The translations under genes and the position numbers were made by a program. Below are positions 10,263 to 22,713 of a DNA stretch of 58,739 nt, one piece after another. Source of the DNA: Hyphomicrobiales bacterium. Its GTDB lineage: Bacteria; Pseudomonadota; Alphaproteobacteria; Rhizobiales; Beijerinckiaceae. Position 1 is the first letter of the stretch, and each line of letters starts with the position of its first letter. The notes under the pieces are model-generated. The model was not told the DNA's origin and did no database searches. It saw only the letters and a list, made by a program, of their open reading frames with translations. The stretch lies in NCBI GenBank assembly GCA_026400565.1, contig JAPLOV010000191.1, positions 1 to 58,739 on the forward strand, in the 5' to 3' direction.

Positions 10263-11669
10263 TCAGCCGCTCAGCTTGTCAAGCTCGCCCGGTAGCGCAT
10301 AGGCCCATTGCGTGATGTCACCGGCGCCGAGGCAGACCACATAATCGCCCTCCCCGGCGAGCCCGGCCACCAGCCTGGCCAGCGCGTGCTTGCTGTCGAG
10401 CGCCTGGACGTTGCGGTGGCCACTGGCCTTGATGCCGGCGACCAGATCATCGCGCGAAGCCCCATCGATGGGTTGCTCGCCGGCCGCATAGACCGGCGCG
10501 ACGATGACCGCATCGGCATCGTTGAAGCACGTGCAGAAGTCCGCGAACAGTGAGTGCAGTCGTGTGTAGCGATGGGGCTGCACCACAGCGATCACCTGCC
10601 TGGTGGTCGAGGCCCGCGCCGCCTTGAGCACGGCCGCGATCTCGACAGGATGATGGCCGTAATCGTCGAAGATCTGCGCGCCGTTCCACTCCCCGGTCCG
10701 GGTGAAGCGGCGCTTGACCCCGCCAAAACCGCCCAGAGCCTCGCGGATCTTGTCGGGCGTCACGCCAAGCTCATAGGCCACCGCAATGGCCGCCGTCGCG
10801 TTGAGCGCATTGTGATGGCCTGGCATGGGCAGCACCAGGTCGGCAATCTCGATTTCGCTGCCGCGCTTGCGGTCGCGGATCAGGACGGAAAAGCGGCATT
10901 TGCCGCCGGTCAGATCGACATTGATCAGACGCACATCGGCCTGCGGATTCTCGCCATAGGTGATGACGCGCCGGTCCTCGATCTGGCCAACGAGTGTCTG
11001 CACGATGGGATGGTCGATGCACATCACGGCAAAGCCATAGAAAGGCAGGTTCTCGACGAACGAGCGGAAGGCCGCCTTGATCGCATCGAAGGTCTTGAAA
11101 TGATCGAGATGCTCGGGGTCGATGTTGGTGATGATCGCCACATCCGCCGGCAACTTGAGGAAGGTGCCGTCGCTCTCGTCGGCCTCGACCACCATCCAGG
11201 CCCCGTCGCCCATGCGGGCATTGGTGCCGTAGGCATTGATGATGCCGCCATTGATCACTGTCGGATCGAGCCCGCCCTTGTCGAGCAGGGTCGCCACCAG
11301 CGAGGTTGTCGTGGTCTTGCCGTGGGTGCCTGCCACGGCCACGCATGACTTAAGTCGCATCAGTTCGGCCAGCATCTGCGAGCGGTGCACGACCGGCAGG
11401 CGCTTCTCGCGCGCCCTCGCCAGTTCCGGATTGTCGCGCCGGATCGCTGTCGAGACCACGACCACCTCGGCCTGCGCGATGTTCTCGGCGGAATGACCGA
11501 TGAACGTCCTGATGCCTTTGTCCGCCAACCGCTTGACGTTGTGGTTGTCCGAAGCATCCGAACCCTGCACCGTATAGCCCAGATTGTGCAGCACCTCGGC
11601 GATGCCGGACATGCCGATCCCGCCAATGCCGATGAAGTGGATGGGTCCGGTCTGGGGTGGCATCTTCAT
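10263..11669 (-). CDS. murC: UDP-N-acetylmuramate--L-alanine ligase
   Basis: MurC adds L-Ala to UDP-MurNAc with ATP, the first Mur ligase step. The protein begins [20 protein letters not shown], the N-terminal UDP-binding motif, and has the ATP loop [11 protein letters not shown], the [10 protein letters not shown] motif and the C-terminal [10 protein letters not shown] signature. I chose ATG 11669, with AAGGA 8 nt upstream, over an upstream in-frame start that would add 38 unrelated residues. It gives 468 residues, normal for the family. It sits 162 nt after murG. Confidence 0.97.
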   Translation of the reverse strand: MKMPPQTGPIHFIGIGGIGMSGIAEVLHNLGYTVQGSDASDNHNVKRLADKGIRTFIGHSAENIAQAEVVVVSTAIRRDNPELARAREKRLPVVHRSQMLAELMRLKSCVAVAGTHGKTTTTSLVATLLDKGGLDPTVINGGIINAYGTNARMGDGAWMVVEADESDGTFLKLPADVAIITNIDPEHLDHFKTFDAIKAAFRSFVENLPFYGFAVMCIDHPIVQTLVGQIEDRRVITYGENPQADVRLINVDLTGGKCRFSVLIRDRKRGSEIEIADLVLPMPGHHNALNATAAIAVAYELGVTPDKIREALGGFGGVKRRFTRTGEWNGAQIFDDYGHHPVEIAAVLKAARASTTRQVIAVVQPHRYTRLHSLFADFCTCFNDADAVIVAPVYAAGEQPIDGASRDDLVAGIKASGHRNVQALDSKHALARLVAGLAGEGDYVVCLGAGDITQWAYALPGELDKLSG

Positions 11670-11831
11670 CGGAACGGTCCTTGAGGCAGGTCGCGGTGGC
11701 AGGCGGAAGGCGAAGGCGGACGCAAGGCGGCAATCCGGCACATGTTGGCTGAGCGCTATCCTGCGCTGCGCGGGAAAGGTCAATCGCAGCTGTACCAGCC
11801 GGTCGGGTATGCACCTGGCCGTGACGGCGTC

Positions 11832-12974
11832 TCACTCGTTGCGCGCGACCATCATCACCAGATCGGCCAGCCGCTCCGCCGCGTCGGGCAAGCCCGCAGT
11901 CCGGGCGGCAGCGGCCTGCGCGGTCAGCCGGTCAGGCTCGGCCAGGACAAGGCTCAGCTCCGAGGCAAGACGATTGGGCGTGAAATCGGGCTGTGCGATG
12001 ACGGTCGCGGCACCGATCGCGCCCAGCGTGCGGGCATTGGCCATCTGGTCCTGATCGAGTGCACCGGGCAGCGGCACCAGAATGGACGGGCGGCCGATCA
12101 CGCCCAGTTCGGCCACGGTCGACGCGCCCGAGCGCGCGATCACCAGTTGGGCGGCGGCCATCTGCTCGGGCAGGTTGTCGAAGAAATGCGAGACCTCGTG
12201 CCGCACGCCAAGGCGCTGATACACCGATGTCACCCGGTTTTGATCCTCGACGCGGGCCTGCTGCACGATGGTGATGCGGGCCAACTCCTCGGGCATGAGT
12301 TGCTGAACGGCGGTGGGCACGACATCGGCCATGACGCGCGCGCCCTGGCTGCCGCCAAACACCAGCACACGCAGATGCCCCCCGGGTTCCAGAGGTCTGA
12401 ACGGCGCATTGGCCGCATAGGTCACCGCCGTGCGGACAGGATTGCCGACATGATGGCACTTGGCCAGCATGCCATCGCCCAGCCCGCCGACCTCTGCAAA
12501 GCCCGTGGCAATGCAGTCGACACGGCCAGACAAAAAGCGGTTGGCCCGGCCAATCACCGCATTCTGCTCATGCACGATGGTGGCATATTTCGCGAGACTC
12601 GCCGCCAGCAGCGGCGGCACCGTCGGATAGCCGCCAAAGCCGACCACCACGTCGGGGGCGAGATCCCTCAGCACCTTGCGAGCCGCCAGCACTCCGCGCA
12701 CGATGGCAAAACCGGCCTTTATCTTGTCGCCAAGGGAGCGGCCTGAGGGGGTCGCCGCCGGCACCGCGTGGATCGCCTCGGCCGGAAATCCGCCGGTGAA
12801 CTCGATGGCGCGCAGGTCCGTGACCAGTGACACCATCACCCCGCGCCGTTGCAGCACATGGCTCAGCGCCTCGGCCGGAAACAGATGCCCGCCCGTGCCG
12901 CCTGCGGCCAGGACGACGCTGAGACGCTGTTCGTCCGGCTCCTGCACGTCCTGGTCAGTCGCGGCATCAGCCAT
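11832..12974 (-). CDS. murG: Undecaprenyl-PP-MurNAc-pentapeptide UDP-GlcNAc transferase
   Basis: MurG transfers GlcNAc to lipid I to make lipid II on the inner face of the membrane. The 380-residue GT28 protein has the N-terminal LAAGGTGGHLFPAEAL loop, the VGFGGYPTVPPLLAA motif and the C-domain GGSQGARVMAD and ARSGASTVAEL donor-binding motifs. Its start overlaps the ftsW stop by eight bases, so the two are probably translationally coupled. Confidence 0.97.
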   Translation of the reverse strand: MADAATDQDVQEPDEQRLSVVLAAGGTGGHLFPAEALSHVLQRRGVMVSLVTDLRAIEFTGGFPAEAIHAVPAATPSGRSLGDKIKAGFAIVRGVLAARKVLRDLAPDVVVGFGGYPTVPPLLAASLAKYATIVHEQNAVIGRANRFLSGRVDCIATGFAEVGGLGDGMLAKCHHVGNPVRTAVTYAANAPFRPLEPGGHLRVLVFGGSQGARVMADVVPTAVQQLMPEELARITIVQQARVEDQNRVTSVYQRLGVRHEVSHFFDNLPEQMAAAQLVIARSGASTVAELGVIGRPSILVPLPGALDQDQMANARTLGAIGAATVIAQPDFTPNRLASELSLVLAEPDRLTAQAAAARTAGLPDAAERLADLVMMVARNE

Positions 12975-14112
12975 GGCGCGGATGTCCTGTGAATTGCTCC
13001 ATCTCCTCGGCGCGCGGGCGCTTTCTGGACAGGGCGATCAGAAAGCCCATGCCCAGCGCCAGCGACCACAAGGATGAGCCGCCATAGGAAATGAACGGAA
13101 GCGTCATGCCCTTGGCCGGCATGAGATGCACGTTGACGAGCATGTTGATGCAGGCCTGCACGCCGAACAGCATGGCAAGGCCGGTGACGGCGAAGCGGCG
13201 GAACGGATCTTCCGATGCCAGCGCCACCCACAGCGCGCGCAGCACGATGGTGGCGAAAATGCCGATCAGCACGAGGCAGGCCACGACGCCGAACTCCTCC
13301 GCCGTCACGGCAAAGATGAAGTCGGTGTGGGCATCGGGCAGGATACGCTTGACCGAGCCCTCGCCCGGACCCTTGCCGAGCAGCCCCCCCGCCGCAAAGC
13401 TCTCCAGCGCGGTGTCAACCTGGAAGCTGTCGCCAGAGCTCTTGTCCATGAACCGCTCGATCCGCTCGCGCACATGCGGCACGAACTCGTAGGCGGCGGC
13501 GATGCCCACCAGCCCTATCCCGCCAAGGCCCATCACCCAGAACCAGTGCAGGCCGGCGATGAAGAACAGCCCGCCCCAGACCAGTGTCACCAGCATGGTC
13601 TGGCCGAAATCTGGCTGGAGGATCAACGGAACCACCGTGATCGGCAGGAGCAGCATGGCCAGCAGGGTGCCCGGCACATCGGCGCGCTTCGAGCCTTCCG
13701 AGAAGGCCCAGGCCACCAGCACCACAAAGGCCGGCTTGAGGAACTCGGAGGGCTGCAGCGTCATCGGCCCGAGCGAGAGCCAGCGCCGGGCGCCCTTGAC
13801 CTCGGCCCCGATGAACAGGCAGGCAATCACGCCGGCCAGGGCCCCAATGAATGTGACCAGCGCCAGACGCCGCACCCAGCGAGGGGACAGGAACGACACG
13901 AACAGCAGGATGCCAACCGCCGGCACCAGGAAAATCGCCTGACGGTTGACGAAATGGAAGGTCGCGAGGCCAAGCCGCTCGGCGACGGGCGGACCGCCCG
14001 CCATCAGCGCCACGACGCCGATCACCATCAGCCCGAACACGCAGAACAGCAGCGAGCGGTCCACCGTCCACCACCATTTGCCCAGGAGCGTCGGCTCGGC
14101 GCGCGATGACAT
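12967..14112 (-). CDS. ftsW: Peptidoglycan glycosyltransferase FtsW
   Basis: FtsW is the SEDS-family polymerase that works with FtsI to make septal peptidoglycan. The 381-residue product from ATG 14112 (GGAG 8 nt upstream) has about ten membrane segments. It contains GARRWLSLGPMTLQPSEFLK, a long extracellular loop with GEGSVKRILPDAHTDFIFAV, and the C-terminal PFISYGGSSLW motif. It is the first gene of the minus-strand dcw half. In most relatives murD lies directly upstream; here the next gene upstream is a divergent ArsR-type regulator. Confidence 0.96.
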   Translation of the reverse strand: MSSRAEPTLLGKWWWTVDRSLLFCVFGLMVIGVVALMAGGPPVAERLGLATFHFVNRQAIFLVPAVGILLFVSFLSPRWVRRLALVTFIGALAGVIACLFIGAEVKGARRWLSLGPMTLQPSEFLKPAFVVLVAWAFSEGSKRADVPGTLLAMLLLPITVVPLILQPDFGQTMLVTLVWGGLFFIAGLHWFWVMGLGGIGLVGIAAAYEFVPHVRERIERFMDKSSGDSFQVDTALESFAAGGLLGKGPGEGSVKRILPDAHTDFIFAVTAEEFGVVACLVLIGIFATIVLRALWVALASEDPFRRFAVTGLAMLFGVQACINMLVNVHLMPAKGMTLPFISYGGSSLWSLALGMGFLIALSRKRPRAEEMEQFTGHPRHG

Positions 14113-14443
14113 GCTTGAGACTCCACAGGCCGGCAAGAACGGCAAACGGTAACGGGTATGCAAGACCAGGGCAGGCGCGGCGCCGCCCATCGGCTGCGCT
14201 GGCCGGTAACGCCCTCTTCACCATGTGCGCCACTGGTTAAGGGACCGTTGATGCCGCTCCTGCCGGGGTCATCCTCCCGGCGGCCCGAAAGGCCGGGAAG
14301 GGAACCCATGAGCGGTGCCCGGGACTGGATCCCCTTCCCCTCCGCTGCGCTCCGGCCGGGGCTGACACCAAAGAGTGACGCAAGCGCCTGTGGACCGGCG
14401 CGAGGCCTCTGTTGCGAGGCCTCTTGCCGTGGCAATGCTTCTG
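14113..14443. other. Intergenic gap before ftsW with a REP-like palindromic segment
   Basis: No convincing gene is visible between ftsW and the divergent ArsR-type gene. The segment at about 14250-14370 looks like an interspersed repeat: a GC-rich hairpin (CCCGGC then GCCGGG ten bases later) is followed by a downstream block rich in CCGG with alternating complementary runs. Such elements are common between genes in Hyphomicrobiales. The gap coincides with one end of the inferred dcw inversion. Confidence 0.35.
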
Positions 14444-14444
14444 A

Positions 14445-14468
14445 CATAAACATATCTTTATATGTTAT
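14445..14468. promoter_or_regulatory. Palindromic operator upstream of the ArsR/methyltransferase-metF-metH unit
   Basis: An AT-rich dyad in GC-rich DNA: AACATAT-CTTT-ATATGTT (14449-14466) has perfect 7-bp arms, and a second overlapping dyad has ATAAA and TTTAT arms. It ends 17 nt before the chosen start of the ArsR-family gene, where it could block transcription. ArsR-type regulators fused to SAM-methyltransferase domains (SahR group) are known to control methionine-cycle genes, so autoregulation and control of metF-metH is the natural inference. Confidence 0.6.
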
Positions 14469-14483
14469 GAGGTGCCTTGCTCC

Positions 14484-15497
14484 ATGGTCGCTCCCGGTCG
14501 CCAATCCCTGCCTGCCCTTCTGGCTGGCCTTCGGGCCGCAGGCGAGGAAACGCGCCTGCGCATCCTGGCCCTTCTGGCGCGCGGCGAATTGTCGGTCTCC
14601 GACATGACCGACATTCTCGGCCAGTCGCAGCCCCGCATCTCGCGGCATCTCAAGCTGATGGCCGAGGCAGGGTTGATCGAGCGCCATCGCGAGGGTGCCT
14701 GGGCCTTTTTCCGCCTGGCACAGGGCACATCCGGCGCGCTGGCCCGCGCACTGGCCGAAACCATCAGCGGCGATGACGGCACGGTTGCTGCCGATCAGGA
14801 ACGACTTTCTGCCGTCCGTGCCCAGCGCTCGCAGGCTGCGCAGGCCTATTTCACCCGTGTCGCCCGCGACTGGGACAGGGTGCGCTCGCTGCATGCACCG
14901 GACGAGGCGGTGGAAGCCGCAGTGGCCGAGGTCATCGGGGCCGGGCCGATCGGTTCGCTGCTTGATTTGGGCACCGGCACGGGCCGGATGCTGCAACTCT
15001 TCGGCCCACGGGCCAGCCGGGCGGTCGGTGTCGATGCCAGCCATGCCATGCTCGCCGTGGCGCGCGCCAACCTCGAACGCGCCGGCCTCGCACGCGCCGA
15101 ACTGAGGCAAGGCGATATCCATGCCCTGCCTTTCGGGCGCAATGCCTTCGACATCGTGCTTGTGCATCAGGTGCTGCACTTCCTTGACGACCCGGCGAGG
15201 GCCCTGCGCGAGGCTTCAGCAGCGCTGGCACCGGGCGGGCGCATGATTGTCATCGACTTCGCGGCGCATGATCTCGAATTCCTGCGCACGGACCATGCCC
15301 ATCGCCGCCTCGGCTTCACCTCGGAGCAGATGGCCGAGTGGTTCACCGAAGCTGGCCTTGCCGTGCAGCCGGCACGCACGGTCGGACACGGCTCCGGCGA
15401 TGCCGCCAAGCTCACCGTCACGCTCTGGATTGCGGCCGACGCGCGCCAGCGCGGCGACTTTCCGCTTCGGCCCAACACCCAGCTAGAGGTTGCCTGA
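14484..15497 (+). CDS. ArsR-family regulator fused to a SAM-methyltransferase domain (SahR-like)
   Basis: The N-terminal 90 residues form an ArsR winged helix (ETRLRILALLARGELSVSDM, then QPRISRHLKLMAEAGLIERH). Residues about 110-320 form a class I methyltransferase-like domain with motif I LLDLGTGTGRML and an acidic VGVD end to strand 2. In alphaproteobacteria such fusions sit upstream of metF and metH and are thought to sense S-adenosylhomocysteine or SAM. The ATG at 14484 has GAGG 11 nt upstream; a GTG at 14472 is an alternative. It ends one base before metF begins. Whether the methyltransferase-like domain has catalytic activity is unknown. Confidence 0.88.
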   Translation: MVAPGRQSLPALLAGLRAAGEETRLRILALLARGELSVSDMTDILGQSQPRISRHLKLMAEAGLIERHREGAWAFFRLAQGTSGALARALAETISGDDGTVAADQERLSAVRAQRSQAAQAYFTRVARDWDRVRSLHAPDEAVEAAVAEVIGAGPIGSLLDLGTGTGRMLQLFGPRASRAVGVDASHAMLAVARANLERAGLARAELRQGDIHALPFGRNAFDIVLVHQVLHFLDDPARALREASAALAPGGRMIVIDFAAHDLEFLRTDHAHRRLGFTSEQMAEWFTEAGLAVQPARTVGHGSGDAAKLTVTLWIAADARQRGDFPLRPNTQLEVA

Positions 15498-15498
15498 C

Positions 15499-16323
15499 AT
15501 GGCCCTGTCCTATCGCCCCAGCCGCCATTCCGCACGCCGGCCGCAGGTCTCGTTCGAGTTCTTTCCACCCAAGAACGCCGAGATGGAAACGGCGCTCTGG
15601 GAAGCCGTGCACCGGCTCGAAACGCTCCGCCCGAGCTTCGTCTCGGTGACCTATGGCGCCGGAGGCTCGACCCGCGAGCGCACCCACGCCACCGTCAAGC
15701 GCATGGTCGAGGAAACCGGGCTTCGTCCTGCTGCCCATCTCACGTGCGTGTCCGCCTCACGAGCAGAGGTCAACGAGGTCATCCAGTCTTACTGGGATGC
15801 CGGCGTGCGCCACATCGTGGCCTTGCGTGGCGATCCGGCGGGCGGGCTCGGCACGGCTTACGTGCCCCATCCCGACGGCTATCACCAGACCTCGGACCTG
15901 GTGGCGGGCATCAAGGCCATCGGCGATTTCCAGATCACCGTGTCGGCCTATCCGGAGAAGCACCCCGAGGCCGCCTCGCTGGAGGCGGACATTGACGCGC
16001 TGCAGATGAAGGTCGATTCCGGCGCGACCCGCGCCATCACCCAGTTCTTCTTCGACAACGACCTGTATTTCCGCTCCCTCGACAAGGTCCGGGCGCGCGG
16101 TATCACCATCCCGATCCTGCCCGGCATCGTGCCGGTGCAGAACTTCAAACAGACCGCCAATTTCGCGCGCAAGACCGGCGCGAGCGTGCCGCAATGGCTG
16201 GCCGACCGTTTCGAGGGCCTCGACGATGACGTGGCCACCCGCCGCCTCGTCGCAGCCGCCGTCTGCGCCGAGCAGGTGCTCGACCTGATCGATCGCGCTG
16301 CCGTGGCCGTGGCGGCAGAGTGA
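15499..16323 (+). CDS. metF: Methylenetetrahydrofolate reductase
   Basis: MetF is an FAD enzyme that reduces 5,10-methylene-THF to 5-methyl-THF, the methyl donor for MetH. The 274-residue TIM barrel has the N-terminal QVSFEFFPPKN motif, SVTYGAGGSTRERT, HIVALRGDPAGG and the C-terminal PILPGIVPVQNF motif. ATG 15499 follows GAGG by 9 nt and lies right after the regulator's stop; a TTG at 15490 is unlikely. metH follows 30 nt later, so the three genes form one unit. Confidence 0.96.
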   Translation: MALSYRPSRHSARRPQVSFEFFPPKNAEMETALWEAVHRLETLRPSFVSVTYGAGGSTRERTHATVKRMVEETGLRPAAHLTCVSASRAEVNEVIQSYWDAGVRHIVALRGDPAGGLGTAYVPHPDGYHQTSDLVAGIKAIGDFQITVSAYPEKHPEAASLEADIDALQMKVDSGATRAITQFFFDNDLYFRSLDKVRARGITIPILPGIVPVQNFKQTANFARKTGASVPQWLADRFEGLDDDVATRRLVAAAVCAEQVLDLIDRAAVAVAAE

Positions 16324-16353
16324 TCGAACAGCGTTAGAACCAAGAAGGTTGCC

Positions 16354-20109
<3,756 letters not shown>

Positions 20110-20156
20110 GGCTGGCCACCCCTGACCCACGGACATGCGAAGGGCCATGATCTGGG

Positions 20157-20181
20157 CATGAACAGGATCGTCCTGATCATG
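20157..20181. promoter_or_regulatory. Near-perfect 25-bp palindrome downstream of metH
   Basis: Arms CATGAACAGGA and TCCTGATCATG are complementary at 10 of 11 positions around a TCG spacer. It lies 48 bp past the metH stop and 25 bp past the end of the LuxR-like remnant. No T-run follows on either strand, so it looks more like a protein-binding dyad than an intrinsic terminator. Its core AGGATCGT resembles the centre of lux-box sites, but the outer bases do not fit the lux-box consensus. Confidence 0.4.
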
Positions 20182-20205
20182 AAGGGACAGATCCCACCCG
20201 AAGGC

Positions 20206-20448
20206 CTATGGCGCGGTTCGCGGGCGCACGATCACCGGATCGGCATTGAACAAGGCGCGGTGCTGGAATGTCGTCTGCAAGCCACTTGACCAGGTCGCGA
20301 TGATTTCTGAATGCAGCTGGACGCTCTTGACCTTGCGGATGGCCGCGAAGGTGAGCCCGATGAAGCCGTACGGCAACAGGCCTTCCAACAAGGCATCACG
20401 CCACGCATCGACCGACGTGGCGGCACATATGCGCGCGCAAAGAGCCAC
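20206..20448 (-). pseudogene. Fragment of a LuxR-type autoinducer-binding domain
   Basis: The 80-residue reading frame (GTG start at best) resembles the first half of an autoinducer-binding domain of LuxR regulators. ATSVDAWRDALLEGLLPYGFIGLTF matches the first helix and strand region, and RALFNADPVIVRPRTAP matches the DPVV turn. The C-terminal half and the HTH are absent. Upstream, 20449-20570 has a different open frame beginning VNRKVRALFGAL that overlaps out of register, which suggests further damage. I infer a decayed quorum-sensing-type regulator, at low certainty. No luxI-like gene is in the window. Confidence 0.4.
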
Positions 20449-20754
20449 GGTGTAGCGGGTACGGGAGCCCGGACGGCATCAGCGGTGTGACATGGGGCCT
20501 GATATCACGAGGAAAGATGATTCTGCCGAACAGGGCACCGAAGAGGGCCCTGACCTTCCGGTTCACATCGCGTTCCTCATCATATCCACATAAAATATAC
20601 GGTAAATTGCTGACAATCTAAAAATGGCTCCATCTGACCGATAGTCGTGCCGGGCTCCCATGCCCCCCAGGAAAGGCCTTCTGGCGGGACCACCAGCCCA
20701 TCCCGGCCGCGCGCGCCGCACCATGACCGGACCAGCGCCGCCCAGAACCTGCGC

Positions 20755-21952
20755 CTACTCCCGCCTCAAAGCCTCGATAGGATCGAGGCTGGCCGCGCGG
20801 CTGGCCGGATAAAAGCCGAAAAACACGCCGACGAGCCCCGACACCCCGACCGCGATCAGGATCGAGTCCGGCGAGACCAGCATCGGCCAGCCCGCTGTCC
20901 GGGCAATGGTCAAGGCAATGCCGAGCCCGAGCGCCACGCCGAGCGCGCCGCCCAGCGAGGCCAGCGTGGTGGCCTCGATCAGGAACTGTGTGAGGATGTC
21001 GCGCGGCCTCGCCCCCACCGCCAGCCTCAGCCCGATCTCGCGCGTCCGCTCTGCCGCCGACCAGCAGCGACACGGCCGCCACCGCCGCCAGCAGGAAGGA
21101 CAGCGTTCGGGCGCTGGCCGTGGCCGTGTTGGCCACGTCGGTCAGGTTGCGGATAGCGAAATCGTCCTCCGCCTCTTCGCCCAGCCTGTGGCGCTGGCGC
21201 AGCAGCGCGCGCGTCTCCTCGATGCCGTTGGCCATGGCATCCTCGCGCTCGAATTTGACGAAGATCGAGGCCACCGACCGGTCCCGCGCGTAATTGCGGC
21301 CCATGATGCGGCGTCGCCCGGTCTCCAGCGGCACGAAGATGATGTCGTCCTGATCCTGCCCGAAGGCGGACTGCCCCTTGGGCCCGGCCACGCCGATCAC
21401 GCGGAACGGCGTGTTGCGCACGCGCACGACCTGGTCGAGCGGGCTCTCGCTGCCGAACAGGGTGGTCGCCACGGTCTGGCCGAGAATGGCCACGATCTCG
21501 CCACGCCTGAGCTCATCCGGATCGAACATCCGGCCCGATGCCACGTCCCACTCGCGGGCGGCGAAGAAATCATTGTCGATGGCCTGGATAGCCGTCGACC
21601 AGTTGGTACCCTCGAAGATCACCTGCGCCTGCGAGCGGATGAACGGCGCGGACGCCACCACCCCGTCAACCTCGCGGATGATGGCGCGCGCATCCTCGTC
21701 GGTCAGGCTGGAGGACGCGCCGGCCCCCAGCCGAACCCCGCCAACCTGGACGTTGCCGGCCGTGATCACCACAAGATTGGCGCCAAGGCTCCGGATCTGG
21801 TCATTGACCCGCGCCCGCGCGCCCGAGCCGATGGCGACCATGGCGATCACCGCCGCAACCCCGATGATGATGCCGAGCATGGTCAGCATGCTCCGCATCG
21901 CATTCGCCGCAATGGCATGGAGCGCCGACCGGAGGGCTTCGGCAAAACTCAT
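20755..21952 (-). pseudogene. MacB-like ABC transporter permease with an internal deletion and frameshift
   Basis: A FtsX/MacB-type permease: the N-terminal membrane helix with [20 protein letters not shown] and a large periplasmic MacB domain are intact. Reading breaks after SLLVGG. Family members continue with a conserved [21 protein letters not shown]-like stretch; here about 35 bp are missing near 21050 and the frame changes. The correct frame resumes with [19 protein letters not shown] and ends DPIEALRRE at 20755. Restoring 35 bp gives about 410 residues, the normal size. The start overlaps the ATPase stop by four bases. With the permease broken, the exporter is probably inactive unless the deletion is an artefact. 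Confidence 0.85.
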
Positions 21953-22704
21953 GGCAGCGCGGCCTCCTCAGGCGCGGTATCGGCTGCAGCATCGGCCTCC
22001 GTCCCCGCATCGGCCGCAACGGGCACCTGCCGCATGTCCCCGACGATCAGGCCATCGCGGAAGCGCACCACCCGCGCTGCATGCCGAGCCACCTCCGGAT
22101 CGTGCGTCACCAGCACCACTGTCATGCCATCGCGGTTGAGCCGCTGGAACAGCGCGAGAATGTCGCGAGCCGTGCGCGAATCCAGAGCGCCCGTCGGCTC
22201 GTCAGCCAGCAGCAGGCGCGGATCGTTGACCAGCGCGCGGGCAATGGCGACACGCTGCTGCTGCCCGCCCGACAGCTGCATCGGCCGGTGATGCGTGCGG
22301 TCCGCCAGCCCCACCCGAGCGAGAGCCTCCAGCGCGCGCTTGCGCCGGCTGCGCGCGTCGACGCCGGCATAGAGCATCGGCAGTTCTGCGTTGGTCACCG
22401 CATCGGCGCGGGGCAGCAGGTTGAATTGCTGGAACACGAAGCCGATCTTGCGGTTGCGCAGCGCCGCCAGCGCGTTGGCATCCAGCCCGGCGGTCGCCGT
22501 GCCATCGAGTGAGAGCGAGCCCTCGGTCGGCCTGTCGAGGCAGCCGATCAGGTTCATCAGCGTGGACTTGCCGGAGCCTGACGGGCCCATCACCGCCACC
22601 ATGTCGCCGGCCTCGATGTCGAGATCGACATGATCGAGTGCCACCACCCGCCCGGAGTCAAGGTGGTAGATGCGGGTCAGGCTGCGGGCTTCGATCAGGG
22701 CCAT
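21949..22704 (-). CDS. MacB-type ABC transporter ATP-binding protein
   Basis: The 251-residue ATPase of the LolD/MacB class has Walker [11 protein letters not shown]-loop FVFQQFNLL, signature [15 protein letters not shown] and Walker [13 protein letters not shown] with the H-loop THD. It has an Ala/Asp/Glu-rich C-terminal tail. It sits between the adaptor gene (9 nt gap) and the permease (4-nt overlap), so the three form one operon. It should energise export of a peptide, siderophore or drug; the substrate cannot be read from the sequence. Confidence 0.93.
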   Translation of the reverse strand: MALIEARSLTRIYHLDSGRVVALDHVDLDIEAGDMVAVMGPSGSGKSTLMNLIGCLDRPTEGSLSLDGTATAGLDANALAALRNRKIGFVFQQFNLLPRADAVTNAELPMLYAGVDARSRRKRALEALARVGLADRTHHRPMQLSGGQQQRVAIARALVNDPRLLLADEPTGALDSRTARDILALFQRLNRDGMTVVLVTHDPEVARHAARVVRFRDGLIVGDMRQVPVAADAGTEADAAADTAPEEAALP

Positions 22705-22713
22705 GGCCGCGGC

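Noticed and set aside
16324-16353. Cobalamin riboswitch before metH
   Set aside because: The metF-metH gap is only 30 nt, too short for the aptamer, and no B12-box sequence is seen upstream of the operon.
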